In this document: positions 26,918-36,916 of the stretch, piece by piece | How the letters are laid out: each line of letters opens with the position of its first letter | Numbering within the stretch: the stretch's first letter is position 1 | From: Betaproteobacteria bacterium | GTDB taxonomy: Bacteria; Pseudomonadota; Gammaproteobacteria; Burkholderiales; Burkholderiaceae_C | NCBI GenBank assembly: GCA_009927195.1 | Contig: RFNL01000438.1 | Location: 1-42,156 of the forward strand | Reading direction: 5' to 3' | Length of the DNA stretch: 42,156 nucleotides | Notes under the pieces: generated by a model | What the model was told of the DNA's origin: nothing | Seen by the model: only the letters and a program-made list of their open reading frames with translations | The model's database searches: none | Position numbers and translations under genes: made by a program

Positions 26918-28936
26918 ATGAAGGACACAAGCAAACATTTGAGTTTGCTGAACCAATTTCGCGAATCACCCCAAGAATCAGCCCGGTCGCAGCAAGTCAC
27001 CTTCAGGTTGACACCGCAATTGGTTTTGGCCAGTGCCTTGCTGCACATGATGGCCAGCGACGGAAAAATCGAGGATGCGGAAAGCAGTCAACTGCAATCG
27101 GTGCTGGGCGGGGATCAGCATGTGATCGATGTGGCCGTTGAATACACCCAAACTGTGCCCATCCAGCAATTTTTGATCGACGCATTACAGGTTCTCGACA
27201 AGACCAGTACCTTGTGTGTATTGACCAATGTATTTGATTCAATGCTGTCAGACGGCCAAGCGGGTTCACAAGAGTTGGCATTGTTTGATCGCATGAAATT
27301 GGCTTGGGGAGTGGAGACAGCGGCATTTGCGCCTTTCCAAAATGCCATTGCACTGAAAAATAACCTGTCAGTGATGGGCCCATACGAAGCCAATCGCCTC
27401 AACGATCCTGTGATCACGACGCATTTGGCACTGGCTGCATCCTTGCTCTACATGATGGCAGCAGATGGAACGATTGCCACCCAAGAGATTGGACAATTGC
27501 AAACGGTGATTGGAAGGTTTCCAGGCCTGCAAGAGGCTGCACTGAAACAAGTTCGCTCTGTCAAATTGCCTGAATTTTTAAAACGTGCTTCCCCCTCATT
27601 AAGCCCTGAGGGCAAACTTTTTATCCTGGCCAATGTGTGCGACTCGATGATGGCCGACGGCACTGTAGATGCTTTGGAAAGCAAAATTTTCCAAACCATG
27701 CTGGCGGGCTATGGCCACAACAACACCAGCTTCAAACCCTTTTACCAGTCGATCAAAGTCAAAAACATCAAGACCTTTTCGGCGTCGGTACACAAACCCA
27801 AGCTGATTTACAACAATATGACCGCTGGCAATGGCCTGGATGATGAGGGGGTGCGCTTTAACCGAGACAACTCCTTCAACGAGGAAACTCCCGCTTCAGC
27901 AGAGGATGATCCGTCAACCAAGCCCAAGGGCCCTGTGATCAGCCATGTGCTTGCGGATCAAGAAGGTGTGCATGCTGGCAATCGCACCATGCAGGACAAC
28001 ATTGACAAGGTTTCGCAGGGGTTTGGGGATGATGATCAGGTGCAGGTGGTTCAAAACAATGCCTTGGCCGACCATCTGGCTTTGGCAGCGCGAGCTGAAG
28101 ATGCTGATGACAACATCCAACGAATCGCAGGCAAAACTTCAAATGACAATTTGCAATCCATCCAGCCTGGGCAAGCAGACCTTGCTGACGGTATCGGCAT
28201 TCCCACGCAATCATGGGCGGATGAAAGCCCAGACCTGTCCAAACAAGGTTTGACCGATAGCCATGTGGCCTTGGACACCCACTCAACCTCACCCAATGTG
28301 GCCAAGCGGTCTGGCGCTATAGACAATGACAACACCATACCCCTGATTGGCAGTGCCAATGACCCCCACTTGGCATCCTTGCCCACAGAAGAGGTCAAGC
28401 CCAATATCCAAAGCCTGGACCGTGAAGCTTTGACCACCAACCGACAAGCCGCACCAGAAAGCTTGCCCACAGAAAACCGTCAGGCTCTTACGTCGGCCGC
28501 TCTTGAAGACCAAAAATCAAGCTTGGCCAAAGCCCCCTTGGTTGACAACCGCCAAGCGGTTACAGAAACGGCGAAGACCCCCAATCGGCAACCGGTGGCG
28601 CAAGACGCTGCGAAGTCGAACCACAACAATGCCGCGGTGCAAACCATTGGCACCCACAGGGCTCAACTGCCTGCGGTTTCACCCGCCTTGAAAATCGGCT
28701 TACAAGCGCATAGCCAGCCAGCCACAACGCGATTGCGCACAGGGGTGCAAAAGCCGTCAACCCCCAAAGTAAATCGTGTCAAAGAATTATCTGAACATGT
28801 CAAACAATTGCGGCTTCGACTGGATCAACTGGCAGGCATGAACCATGCTGTTTTACAAGCGGCACAAAACGCCGCTGGCGGCAATTGCAGCACATGCGGT
28901 AACCCAAGGTGTTTGTTCACCCACCACATCCACTGA
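26918..28936 (+). CDS. Tandem TerB-like domain protein with long low-complexity linker and Cys/His C-terminal tail
   Basis: Two homologous segments: LVLASALLHMMASDGKIEDAE...LTNVFDSMLSDGQAGSQE and LALAASLLYMMAADGTIATQE...LANVCDSMMADGTVDALE; C-terminus GGNCSTCGNPRCLFTHHIH. GGAGG Shine-Dalgarno upstream. Confidence 0.8.
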   Translation: MKDTSKHLSLLNQFRESPQESARSQQVTFRLTPQLVLASALLHMMASDGKIEDAESSQLQSVLGGDQHVIDVAVEYTQTVPIQQFLIDALQVLDKTSTLCVLTNVFDSMLSDGQAGSQELALFDRMKLAWGVETAAFAPFQNAIALKNNLSVMGPYEANRLNDPVITTHLALAASLLYMMAADGTIATQEIGQLQTVIGRFPGLQEAALKQVRSVKLPEFLKRASPSLSPEGKLFILANVCDSMMADGTVDALESKIFQTMLAGYGHNNTSFKPFYQSIKVKNIKTFSASVHKPKLIYNNMTAGNGLDDEGVRFNRDNSFNEETPASAEDDPSTKPKGPVISHVLADQEGVHAGNRTMQDNIDKVSQGFGDDDQVQVVQNNALADHLALAARAEDADDNIQRIAGKTSNDNLQSIQPGQADLADGIGIPTQSWADESPDLSKQGLTDSHVALDTHSTSPNVAKRSGAIDNDNTIPLIGSANDPHLASLPTEEVKPNIQSLDREALTTNRQAAPESLPTENRQALTSAALEDQKSSLAKAPLVDNRQAVTETAKTPNRQPVAQDAAKSNHNNAAVQTIGTHRAQLPAVSPALKIGLQAHSQPATTRLRTGVQKPSTPKVNRVKELSEHVKQLRLRLDQLAGMNHAVLQAAQNAAGGNCSTCGNPRCLFTHHIH

Positions 28937-28998
28937 TGCGTTGCGCCTCGCGAGCGATATGTCTGGCTTTTCCGAGGGCCCCCAAATGTCATCCGTGC

Positions 28999-30882
28999 TT
29001 ATTTAGGCCAGATTGATCGGGCTTTAGCGGGATTCCCAAGCGAACGAAATATGGGGTATTTGAAAAGGTCTGGATCTTGGCTGGGCAAATACGACATCCA
29101 GTGATCAATGCGGGCTTGCTGATCCAATCGAAACGCTGCATCGGCACTTAATTTTTCCTCGTACTTTTGACGAATGACTGGCAACTGATTGGCCAATTCA
29201 TCTCCAAAGAGTTGGCGAATCACCGGGCTTTGGTCATGCATTTTCTGGATCAATTCCAATTCACGGTGGTCAGCCACATAGTCGCTGGTTTCATAGGCCG
29301 TATTGAAAACGCCCCAAGATGACAGTGAGTCCGGTGCAACCGGTTCCAACAAGTGCGCCACCAATAAGGCTTTGGGTTGACGAATGGGAACAAAAAGCGA
29401 GCCTTTCTGCAAAGCCCTCTTTTCCAGCACCCAATCGCCCTTGATGCGGGTTCTTTGCTTGCCTTGAAAACTTTCTGTGTCAAACACAACGTCTTGGGGT
29501 CTGACGCGCATGACCTCCAAGTCTTGGGGTGTGAGGTCTTTGGTGAGGGTCGCAAACCTGAGGCCATGGCGAACCAATACGGGCTGGATCAAAGCCGCCC
29601 ATTCCCGTGGCACCACATAACCGCCAAGGGGTAATTTGACGTTTGATTCCTGTAGGGGCAACAACTGGTTGTAAAAAGGCACCGACCAAATCTGGTTTTG
29701 GGTTGTGTCATAGGCGATGCCACGTCCACCCACCACAGGGGCGTTTTCAAAAACCTCGTAACGATAACCCTTCAACTCAATGTGAGAAACCACGTGCAGG
29801 GGATCGACATCAACCGCATTGACCCACATCATGGGAAATTCACGTCCAGCCAGTCCTTGATGCAGGTCATCGGCCTGGGCCGCAGAACGCTGTAAATCAA
29901 AACGCATTTCAGCAATGACACGAAAAAACACCGACATAGCATTCTTACTGGTCATCACACGCTCAGCATAGGGAGACCATGCATGGTCTTCAATCAAAAC
30001 CCCCCATCGATTGCGAAGGCTTGCATATGCATGTGAAAAGCGTGGAGCATCGGCTTCGGCAATCACGCCCATGCCAGGGTCGTTGACGTCTTTCAACTGG
30101 GGATAAAAACCCAAAGGCGAATGACCCATACTGCTCAACTTCTCCAGTGCGCGTTGAAGCATGCGATCGCCCCATTGCTGAACCACAGGGTTGATGGCGT
30201 AATGAGAAGCCATGGACACAGAAACGTCGTGTCTGAAACGCACCCCGTCAGTGACATGCAAATCCAAGGTCACCAAAGGGTCCCAAAGCTGCACCAAGCT
30301 CAGCATGGCTTTGGTTTCTTCAGCTTGGGAGATCATCCAGTCGCGGTTCAAATTGATGCGCAATGCATTGGTTCTTTGACCCGTCTCCACAGGTCCATTT
30401 TGGTTGGGTCGGCTGAATTTGCTGCGGTTTTCATGGCCGTCCACATTGAAAACGGGCACAAACAAAACCAGCAAATGATTCAGGGGGTTGAATCGACTGC
30501 GGTCGGCCAACAAGTCCCGCATCAGCATCATCCCGGCATCCTTGCCATCGATTTCCCCTGCATGGGTGCCGCCAATGACCAACACCACAGGAATTTTTTT
30601 CTTCGTGGCCTGGTTGGCATCCAGGGCACCGGTCTTGCTGACCACCATGGCTTTGATGTAGCGACCTTGCGTGGTCTTGCCCATGTTGAAACATTTCACG
30701 AAGGAGGGATGCCCGCGTTGGAGATCGCGGCAAAATTGTTCAACCTCACGGTATGGGCCAGACTGTGCAAAAGCAGTGCGCTCTGCGTGCAAAGTCATTG
30801 GCAATGGATTTGCACAAACCGCTTTCACCCCCAATACCAATAACCCACTGAAAAACACGAAACGCATACCAGTCATCACCAT
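28999..30882 (-). CDS. M14-family zinc carboxypeptidase, secreted
   Basis: Hydrophobic N-terminus MRFVFFSGLLVLGVKAVCA; GGTHAGEIDGKDAGMMLMRDL (HxxE), FNVDGHENRSKFSRPNQNGP, LRINLNRDWM, VTLDLHVTDGV. Confidence 0.87.
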   Translation of the reverse strand: MVMTGMRFVFFSGLLVLGVKAVCANPLPMTLHAERTAFAQSGPYREVEQFCRDLQRGHPSFVKCFNMGKTTQGRYIKAMVVSKTGALDANQATKKKIPVVLVIGGTHAGEIDGKDAGMMLMRDLLADRSRFNPLNHLLVLFVPVFNVDGHENRSKFSRPNQNGPVETGQRTNALRINLNRDWMISQAEETKAMLSLVQLWDPLVTLDLHVTDGVRFRHDVSVSMASHYAINPVVQQWGDRMLQRALEKLSSMGHSPLGFYPQLKDVNDPGMGVIAEADAPRFSHAYASLRNRWGVLIEDHAWSPYAERVMTSKNAMSVFFRVIAEMRFDLQRSAAQADDLHQGLAGREFPMMWVNAVDVDPLHVVSHIELKGYRYEVFENAPVVGGRGIAYDTTQNQIWSVPFYNQLLPLQESNVKLPLGGYVVPREWAALIQPVLVRHGLRFATLTKDLTPQDLEVMRVRPQDVVFDTESFQGKQRTRIKGDWVLEKRALQKGSLFVPIRQPKALLVAHLLEPVAPDSLSSWGVFNTAYETSDYVADHRELELIQKMHDQSPVIRQLFGDELANQLPVIRQKYEEKLSADAAFRLDQQARIDHWMSYLPSQDPDLFKYPIFRSLGNPAKARSIWPK

Positions 30883-30938
30883 TTGCTTTTCATTTCAACA
30901 TGCACCTTGGGCATTCTGATGGCCCCCTGATCAATGTT

Positions 30939-30957
30939 GAATTGTTTCACGCAATTC
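30939..30957. promoter_or_regulatory. Inverted repeat GAATTG-TTTCACG-CAATTC between the M14 gene and tRNA-Ala
   Basis: Perfect 6-bp arms, 7-nt spacer. Confidence 0.3.
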
Positions 30958-31032
30958 CAAGTGGCCTGGCGTTGTTGAGTGGGAAAGCTGGCCACCCTTG
31001 ATGCGTTGTTGATGGCTAAAATCCCAGCCGAC

Positions 31033-31108
<76 letters not shown>

Positions 31109-31143
31109 AACTGCCAAAAATCCAACTCTGGCTGGGCGTTTTA

Positions 31144-32958
31144 TCAACGCTGTGACCGGGTGCCTTTGGCAGGACGTTTTTTGGTATCGCGCGGCACAAA
31201 CACATTGCCCGCGCCAGGACCTGCGCGCTCGGACCGATCCGCAACCACCACGCGCGGGCCACGGTTGTTTCGATCATTGAAGGTTCTTCCTTCTGTGGGG
31301 CGTCCATTGGAGGGGGCCCAGGCTTGCGGCGATCGATCAGATGATGCATGGCGATCAGCTGACCGAGGCGCGCGATCAAATGTCTTGCCTGCCGGCGCAC
31401 CACGTCCGCCCAGTCGACTGGCACCGGGCGCACCTTTGCGCGGACCATCGAACGCCTTGGGGCGATCCTGGCGTTGCTGCGGCTCCAAGCCAGGAACGAT
31501 TTCCGACTTGATGGGCTGCCGGGTATAGGCCTCGATATCAAAGATTTTCCGGCGATCTCGAAATTCTGCGAAGGTCACGGCCAAACCATCACGACCAGCG
31601 CGACCAGTTCGACCAATGCGGTGCACATAGTCCTCTGCCTTCATGGGCAAGCCAAAATTAAACACATGGCTGATGGTGGGCACATCGATACCCCTGGCGG
31701 CCACATCAGTGGCCACCAATATTTGCACCATACCTTGGCGCAAGGCCATCAAACGGCGGTTGCGCAATCCCTGGCTCAACGCTCCGTGCAAGGCAACGGC
31801 TGAGAACCCTGCTTGTTGCAAATCCACAGCCAAAGCATCGCACTCTATCTGGGTGCTGGCAAAAACTATGGCTTGATCGATCGTGGTGTCGCGCAACCAG
31901 TGATCCAACAATTTGCGCTTGTGTTGAGGGTTGTCGGCCCAAAACAAGGACTGAGTGATGTTGACGTGCTGGGCGTGTTGGGCATCGACTTGCACACGCT
32001 GGGGCTGGCGCATGACGCGGGTGGCCAATTGCTGGATGCGCGGCGCAAATGTGGCACTGAACATCATGGTTTGGCGACGTTTGATGGTGAGTTGATTGAC
32101 TTCCGCCAAGTCATCAGCAAAGCCCAGGTCAAGCATGCGATCAGCCTCATCCACCACCAAAAACTGAACTTGATCCAGTTTGATTTGATTTGATCGTTGC
32201 AGGTCCAATAATCGCCCTGGTGTGGCGACCACCAAATTGGCGTTTTGAAGTTTGGCAATTTGCAAGGCGTAAGGCATACCCCCCACCACGTTGGCGATGC
32301 GCAAACCAGGGCTGTGGCGCACCAAATCGATGGCATCGTGCGCCACCTGCTGGGCCAACTCACGGGTGGGGCACAACACCAGTGCGCCGGGGGTGGCAGG
32401 CTTGAAATTGCTGGGGTGCATGGGGTTTTTGCGCTTGGGTCGCTTGGGCGGCTCTTCACCGCGCGCCAAGGCCAACTCGACCTTTTGGTCCCACTCTAGC
32501 GCTTGGGCTTTGGCCTGGGCCTGGTGTTGCAGCAACAAGGTATGCAGCACGGGCAGCAAGAAAGCCGCGGTTTTGCCACTGCCTGTTTGGCTTGAAACCA
32601 TCAGGTCATTGAAGGCTTGGTCGCCCTCTTGCATGCGCATCGCCAAAGGAATTGTTTTCAGTTGTACGGTGGTTGGCGATGTAAAGCCCATGTCCTTGAC
32701 CGCCAAGAGCAACTCTTTGGCCAGTCCCAACGCAGCGAAGCCATCTTCGACCTGATGCGTCTCCATTGGAGTGCTCGGGCCTGCGCTCATCAGGCTGTGG
32801 GACACAACATGGTTTTTTGCTTGTGCCTGAATGGGTGTGGGACTTGTCGGACCACCAGGGGTGACCAAAAGCGGGGAAGGTGAAAATTGATCGATCATGC
32901 GCAACGCGCTGACTTGTTGGCCAGCGACTCCATCTGAGGTTTGAAAAACATCAACCAT
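31144..32958 (-). CDS. DEAD-box ATP-dependent RNA helicase (RhlE-like) with basic C-terminal extension
   Basis: SSQTGSGKTAAFLLPVL, LCPTRELAQQV, VVDEADRMLDLGF, FSATF, ATDVAARGIDVPTISHVFNFGLP, YVHRIGRTGRAG; start codon uncertain. Confidence 0.92.
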   Translation of the reverse strand: MVDVFQTSDGVAGQQVSALRMIDQFSPSPLLVTPGGPTSPTPIQAQAKNHVVSHSLMSAGPSTPMETHQVEDGFAALGLAKELLLAVKDMGFTSPTTVQLKTIPLAMRMQEGDQAFNDLMVSSQTGSGKTAAFLLPVLHTLLLQHQAQAKAQALEWDQKVELALARGEEPPKRPKRKNPMHPSNFKPATPGALVLCPTRELAQQVAHDAIDLVRHSPGLRIANVVGGMPYALQIAKLQNANLVVATPGRLLDLQRSNQIKLDQVQFLVVDEADRMLDLGFADDLAEVNQLTIKRRQTMMFSATFAPRIQQLATRVMRQPQRVQVDAQHAQHVNITQSLFWADNPQHKRKLLDHWLRDTTIDQAIVFASTQIECDALAVDLQQAGFSAVALHGALSQGLRNRRLMALRQGMVQILVATDVAARGIDVPTISHVFNFGLPMKAEDYVHRIGRTGRAGRDGLAVTFAEFRDRRKIFDIEAYTRQPIKSEIVPGLEPQQRQDRPKAFDGPRKGAPGASRLGGRGAPAGKTFDRAPRSADRHASSDRSPQAWAPSNGRPTEGRTFNDRNNRGPRVVVADRSERAGPGAGNVFVPRDTKKRPAKGTRSQR

Positions 32959-33037
32959 CAGACAAAGTCAACGCCCTGAGCATTGCGGCGCGGTTGGCCC
33001 TCATTGAAGAGCCCAAGGTGTGAGGCAGATGTACGTT

Positions 33038-33057
33038 TGTTGTTGCACTCAACAACA
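33038..33057. terminator. Perfect 8-bp hairpin TGTTGTTG-CACT-CAACAACA just downstream of orn
   Basis: Arms are exact reverse complements; no clear U-tract, so termination is uncertain. Confidence 0.35.
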
Positions 33058-33064
33058 GCACAAA

Positions 33065-33670
33065 TTATTGCACAGTTAAAGGGGGTTCTTCGGCGCGCAA
33101 AAAATGGGCGCGATAGTGCTGCAGCTCATCAATCGACTCATGCACATCCGCCAAAGCGGTGTGTTTTTGTTGCTTTTTAAAAGCACCATAAATATCAGGG
33201 CGCCATCTCTTGGCCAGCTCTTTGAGCGTGCTCACATCGAGGTTCCTGTAGTGGAGCCAGCCCTCCAATTTGGGCATGTACTTCACCAAAAAACGCCTGT
33301 CTTGGCCGATGGTATTGCCGCACATGGGGGATGTTCCCTTGGGCACGTATTGTGATAAAAAAGCAATCAGTTGATCTTCGGCTTGCGCTTCACTCAATTG
33401 AGAGGCACGCACTTTATCGATCAGGCCGCTGCGCCCGTGTGTGCCTTTGTTCCAGGCATCCATGCCATCGAGCAAAGCATCGCTTTGGTGCAACACCAGT
33501 ACAGGCCCTTCAACCCGAGGGTGCAGTTGGGGACCTGTGATCACCACTGCGATTTCTATCAAGCGCTCGACCTCCGGATCCAGTCCAGTCATTTCGCAAT
33601 CGATCCAAACCAAATTTTGGTCGGATTTGGCCAGCACTGGCAAGGAGTCATCTGGTTGCATTTCGCTCAT
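33065..33670 (-). CDS. orn: Oligoribonuclease
   Basis: [87 protein letters not shown]. Confidence 0.96.
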   Translation of the reverse strand: MSEMQPDDSLPVLAKSDQNLVWIDCEMTGLDPEVERLIEIAVVITGPQLHPRVEGPVLVLHQSDALLDGMDAWNKGTHGRSGLIDKVRASQLSEAQAEDQLIAFLSQYVPKGTSPMCGNTIGQDRRFLVKYMPKLEGWLHYRNLDVSTLKELAKRWRPDIYGAFKKQQKHTALADVHESIDELQHYRAHFLRAEEPPLTVQ

Positions 33671-33727
33671 GCCCTGATTGTCCCCTAAGAAGGCCCATGA
33701 TGGCGAATACACCTACACTAGACTTCC

Positions 33728-34984
33728 ATGAAACTGTCTATTTTGATGTCCCTCATTTTTGCATTTGCACTCGTGCTCAACACCCTGGCCAAGTTGTGGC
33801 TGTTGAGCCGTCAAGTCAAACACGTCGCCCAGCACCGCGCGCAGGTGCCATCAGCATTTGCCAAAAGCATTGATTTACCCTCACATCAAAAAGCGGCCGA
33901 CTACACCTTGGCCAAGGCACGATTGGCTTGGTATGACCTGGCCTTGGATACCTTGCTGTTGCTGGCTTGGACCTTGATGGGCGGTTTGGCATGGCTTGAT
34001 CAACTTTTGCTGCAAGCAATGGGACCTGGTTTGTGGCAACAAATGGCATTGATAGCCAGCTTTATTGTGATCGGGGGGTTGATCAATTTACCCTTGTCTT
34101 GGTACCGAACCTTTGTGTTGGAACATCGGTTTGGCTTTAACCGAATGACTTTTTCCCTGTGGTGCAGCGACCTGATCAAAGTCGCTGCGATAGGTTCGCT
34201 GTTGGGCTTGCCCATCCTGGCACTGGTGTTGTGGTTGATGCAAGCGGGCGGTGATCAATGGTGGATATTCGCTTGGGCCTCGCTGAGCTTGTACCAATTG
34301 TTTGTGATGTGGATTGCACCCAACCTGATCATGCCCTTGTTCAATAAATTCACGCCACTGCAAGACCCGGCGCTGGAGGCGCGCGTAAGCGTCCTGATGC
34401 AGCGTGCAGGGTTTACCGCGAATGGGTTTTTTGTGATGGATGGCAGCCGCCGATCGGCACATTCCAATGCTTTTTTCACTGGCTTCGGATCCCACAAAAG
34501 AGTGGTTTTTTACGATACCTTGCTCAAACAACTGTCGTCTGACGAGATGGAAGCGGTATTTGCGCATGAGTTGGGCCACTTCAAACACAAGCACGTTGCC
34601 CAAATGATTGGGCTGCAAACCCTACAGAGTTTGCTCGGCTTTGCCCTGCTCGGTTGGCTCATTCAACAAACATGGTTTTTCACCGGACTGGGTGTTCAGC
34701 CGCACATGAGTGACTCCAACCAAGCACTGGCTTTGCTGTTGTTCCTCATGGTCTTGCCGGTGGCCATGTTTTTCCTTTCCCCACTGTCAGCCTTGCATTC
34801 GCGCCAGTGTGAGTTTCAAGCTGATTCTTATGCTGTCCAGCATTCAAGCGGTCCTCATTTGGCCAGCGCACTGCTGAAGTTATACCAAGACAATGCCACC
34901 ACGCTCACACCCGACCCTTGGTTTGTGGCGTTTTATCACTCACACCCGCCCGCTGCCCAGCGGTTGGCGCGCATGCCCACATGA
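33728..34984 (+). CDS. M48 family metalloprotease (Ste24 / CAAX-protease-like)
   Basis: Multiple TM segments; AVFAHELGHFKHKH (HExxH), FEFQADSYAV-like CEFQADSYAVQH. Confidence 0.92.
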   Translation: MKLSILMSLIFAFALVLNTLAKLWLLSRQVKHVAQHRAQVPSAFAKSIDLPSHQKAADYTLAKARLAWYDLALDTLLLLAWTLMGGLAWLDQLLLQAMGPGLWQQMALIASFIVIGGLINLPLSWYRTFVLEHRFGFNRMTFSLWCSDLIKVAAIGSLLGLPILALVLWLMQAGGDQWWIFAWASLSLYQLFVMWIAPNLIMPLFNKFTPLQDPALEARVSVLMQRAGFTANGFFVMDGSRRSAHSNAFFTGFGSHKRVVFYDTLLKQLSSDEMEAVFAHELGHFKHKHVAQMIGLQTLQSLLGFALLGWLIQQTWFFTGLGVQPHMSDSNQALALLLFLMVLPVAMFFLSPLSALHSRQCEFQADSYAVQHSSGPHLASALLKLYQDNATTLTPDPWFVAFYHSHPPAAQRLARMPT

Positions 34985-35865
34985 ATCAGACCGGCTTGGT
35001 GGTTGCCAGCCATGGCAGGCATTGCTGGGTTGAAAACGACTTGGGCGAAAGACGCATTTGCCACCATCGAGGGAAAAATAGTACTGCTGTGGTGGGAGAC
35101 CGGGTGCAATGGCTTCCCAGCCAAGATGAAGGCACCATTGAGTCGATCATCCCCAGGCGAAATTTACTTTACCGGCAAGACGAACTGCGCACCAAATCTT
35201 TTGCAGCCAATTTGGATCAGGTTTTGCTGCTGGTGGCGGCTGAACCTGAGTTTTCGCAAGACCAAATGGCCCGCGCACTCATCGCCTGCCATGCCCAAGG
35301 CATTGAGCCCATTGTGATGCTCAATAAGTGCGATTTATTGGAGGCTTTTGCCCTGGCTTGGGATCGGCTGCAACCGTACAGAGACATGGGCCAGAACATC
35401 TTGGCTGTGTCCTTGAGATCCGGGGTTGGCGTGGAAGAATTAAAAGTCCTTTTGAAAGGGAAAACCACCCTTGTCCTGGGACCATCGGGGGCAGGGAAAA
35501 GTTCACTGGTCAATCTATTGGTCCCCTCGGCACGCGCTGCAACCGGTGAAATTTCAAAAGCACTGCAAAGCGGTCGGCACACCACCACCAGCACCCACTG
35601 GTATTGGTTGGACGATGAGCGCCTGGGGGCATTGATCGACTCACCAGGTTTCCAAGAGTTTGGTTTGCACCACCTGGACCCCCGTGATTTGGCTGGTTTC
35701 ATGCCTGACTTGCGTGCCCATTTGGGTGAATGCAAGTTCTACAACTGCACCCATTTGCACGAGCCCGGCTGTGGGGTTCGTGGCGCATTGGAGCAAGGCC
35801 AGATCGAACCCAGCAGATACCAGATTTACCAACGCTTGTTTGACCAACTCAATGGCAAGCTTTGA
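34981..35865 (+). CDS. rsgA: Ribosome small-subunit-dependent GTPase A
   Basis: Circularly permuted GTPase motifs: VMLNKCDLLEA, TLVLGPSGAGKSSLVNLLVP, LIDSPGFQEFGLHHL; C-terminal Zn motif CKFYNCTHLHEPGCGV. ATGA overlap with the upstream gene. Confidence 0.95.
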   Translation: MNQTGLVVASHGRHCWVENDLGERRICHHRGKNSTAVVGDRVQWLPSQDEGTIESIIPRRNLLYRQDELRTKSFAANLDQVLLLVAAEPEFSQDQMARALIACHAQGIEPIVMLNKCDLLEAFALAWDRLQPYRDMGQNILAVSLRSGVGVEELKVLLKGKTTLVLGPSGAGKSSLVNLLVPSARAATGEISKALQSGRHTTTSTHWYWLDDERLGALIDSPGFQEFGLHHLDPRDLAGFMPDLRAHLGECKFYNCTHLHEPGCGVRGALEQGQIEPSRYQIYQRLFDQLNGKL

Positions 35866-35893
35866 ATCGGCGCGTCGCCACTGGTAAAAAAAC

Positions 35894-36874
35894 TCAACCC
35901 AGCAATCGGGCCAAACTGAGCAAGCACAACAAAACCAACCAGAGCACCACGGTGCGCCAAACCAAGCCCACCAAACTGCGTAAATGACCCAATTCCGGCT
36001 CACGCCCGGGCCAGCTTTCGCTGGCAGAGGGCTGCAGATCTTCAACCAGCACATCAGTTTTACCCGCCAGTTGCTCGCCACCCAACTGCACATTGAGAGC
36101 GCCAGCAGTGGCAGCGATCAGCGTGCCTTCATTGTCATGCGGGTTCGAAGCCGCAAATTGACGCCAACAGTCAATGGCCTCTTCAAAGTTACCCACCACA
36201 GCAAAAAATAATGCAGTCACTCTGGCTGGAATCCAATCGATCACATGCCATGCGCGCTGGGTCACCGCAAACAATGCCACGCTGACCCCTTGCAGCACAT
36301 CGCTGGGACTGGCCGTCCTTAGGGGTTTGATGGCCCCAGCATATTGGCTCATGCGGTACAGCACTGCACCTGCCGGCCCCAAACCCAAAGCAGCTCCCAA
36401 AGAAAACCAGACCAGCACACCAAAAACATGGCGATGAGCAGCAATCACTGCATGTTCAATCACGTGTCTGAACATTTCACTGCGGGGTAAATCCATGGCA
36501 TCCACCTGATGCCAATCGGCAAACAATTGGCGTGCAAGCACCTCGTCACCCGCTTCTAAGGCCACACGGATATCTGTGAAATGATGGCTAAATTGCCTAA
36601 AGCCCAAGGTCACATAAAGAACGACCATGCTCCACAACACCGCCAATGGCCATCCGAGCGACCACATCAACAGGCCGTAAATCAACCAGGCCGTGAAGCT
36701 GGGCAACCCCACAGCCAAGGACCAAATCAACCAGGCCCGCTGATCTTGCCCCACATCCAGCCATCGACACACCCAAGCGATCCAAGCGCGCAAACCCGTT
36801 TGCACCCAGCCTTTTTCCGACAAGGGTCGCACTTGCTCCAATATCAATGCAAACATCAGCGCGATGAAACTCAT
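35894..36874 (-). CDS. CobD/CbiB-like integral membrane protein
   Basis: MSFIALMFALILEQVRPLSEK...; MSQYAGAIKPLR; DWIPARVTALFFAVVGNFEEAIDCWRQFA. Confidence 0.8.
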   Translation of the reverse strand: MSFIALMFALILEQVRPLSEKGWVQTGLRAWIAWVCRWLDVGQDQRAWLIWSLAVGLPSFTAWLIYGLLMWSLGWPLAVLWSMVVLYVTLGFRQFSHHFTDIRVALEAGDEVLARQLFADWHQVDAMDLPRSEMFRHVIEHAVIAAHRHVFGVLVWFSLGAALGLGPAGAVLYRMSQYAGAIKPLRTASPSDVLQGVSVALFAVTQRAWHVIDWIPARVTALFFAVVGNFEEAIDCWRQFAASNPHDNEGTLIAATAGALNVQLGGEQLAGKTDVLVEDLQPSASESWPGREPELGHLRSLVGLVWRTVVLWLVLLCLLSLARLLG

Positions 36875-36916
36875 GTGACCATCATAGCGGTGAGTTTGGC
36901 CAATGAAAGTCAGGGT

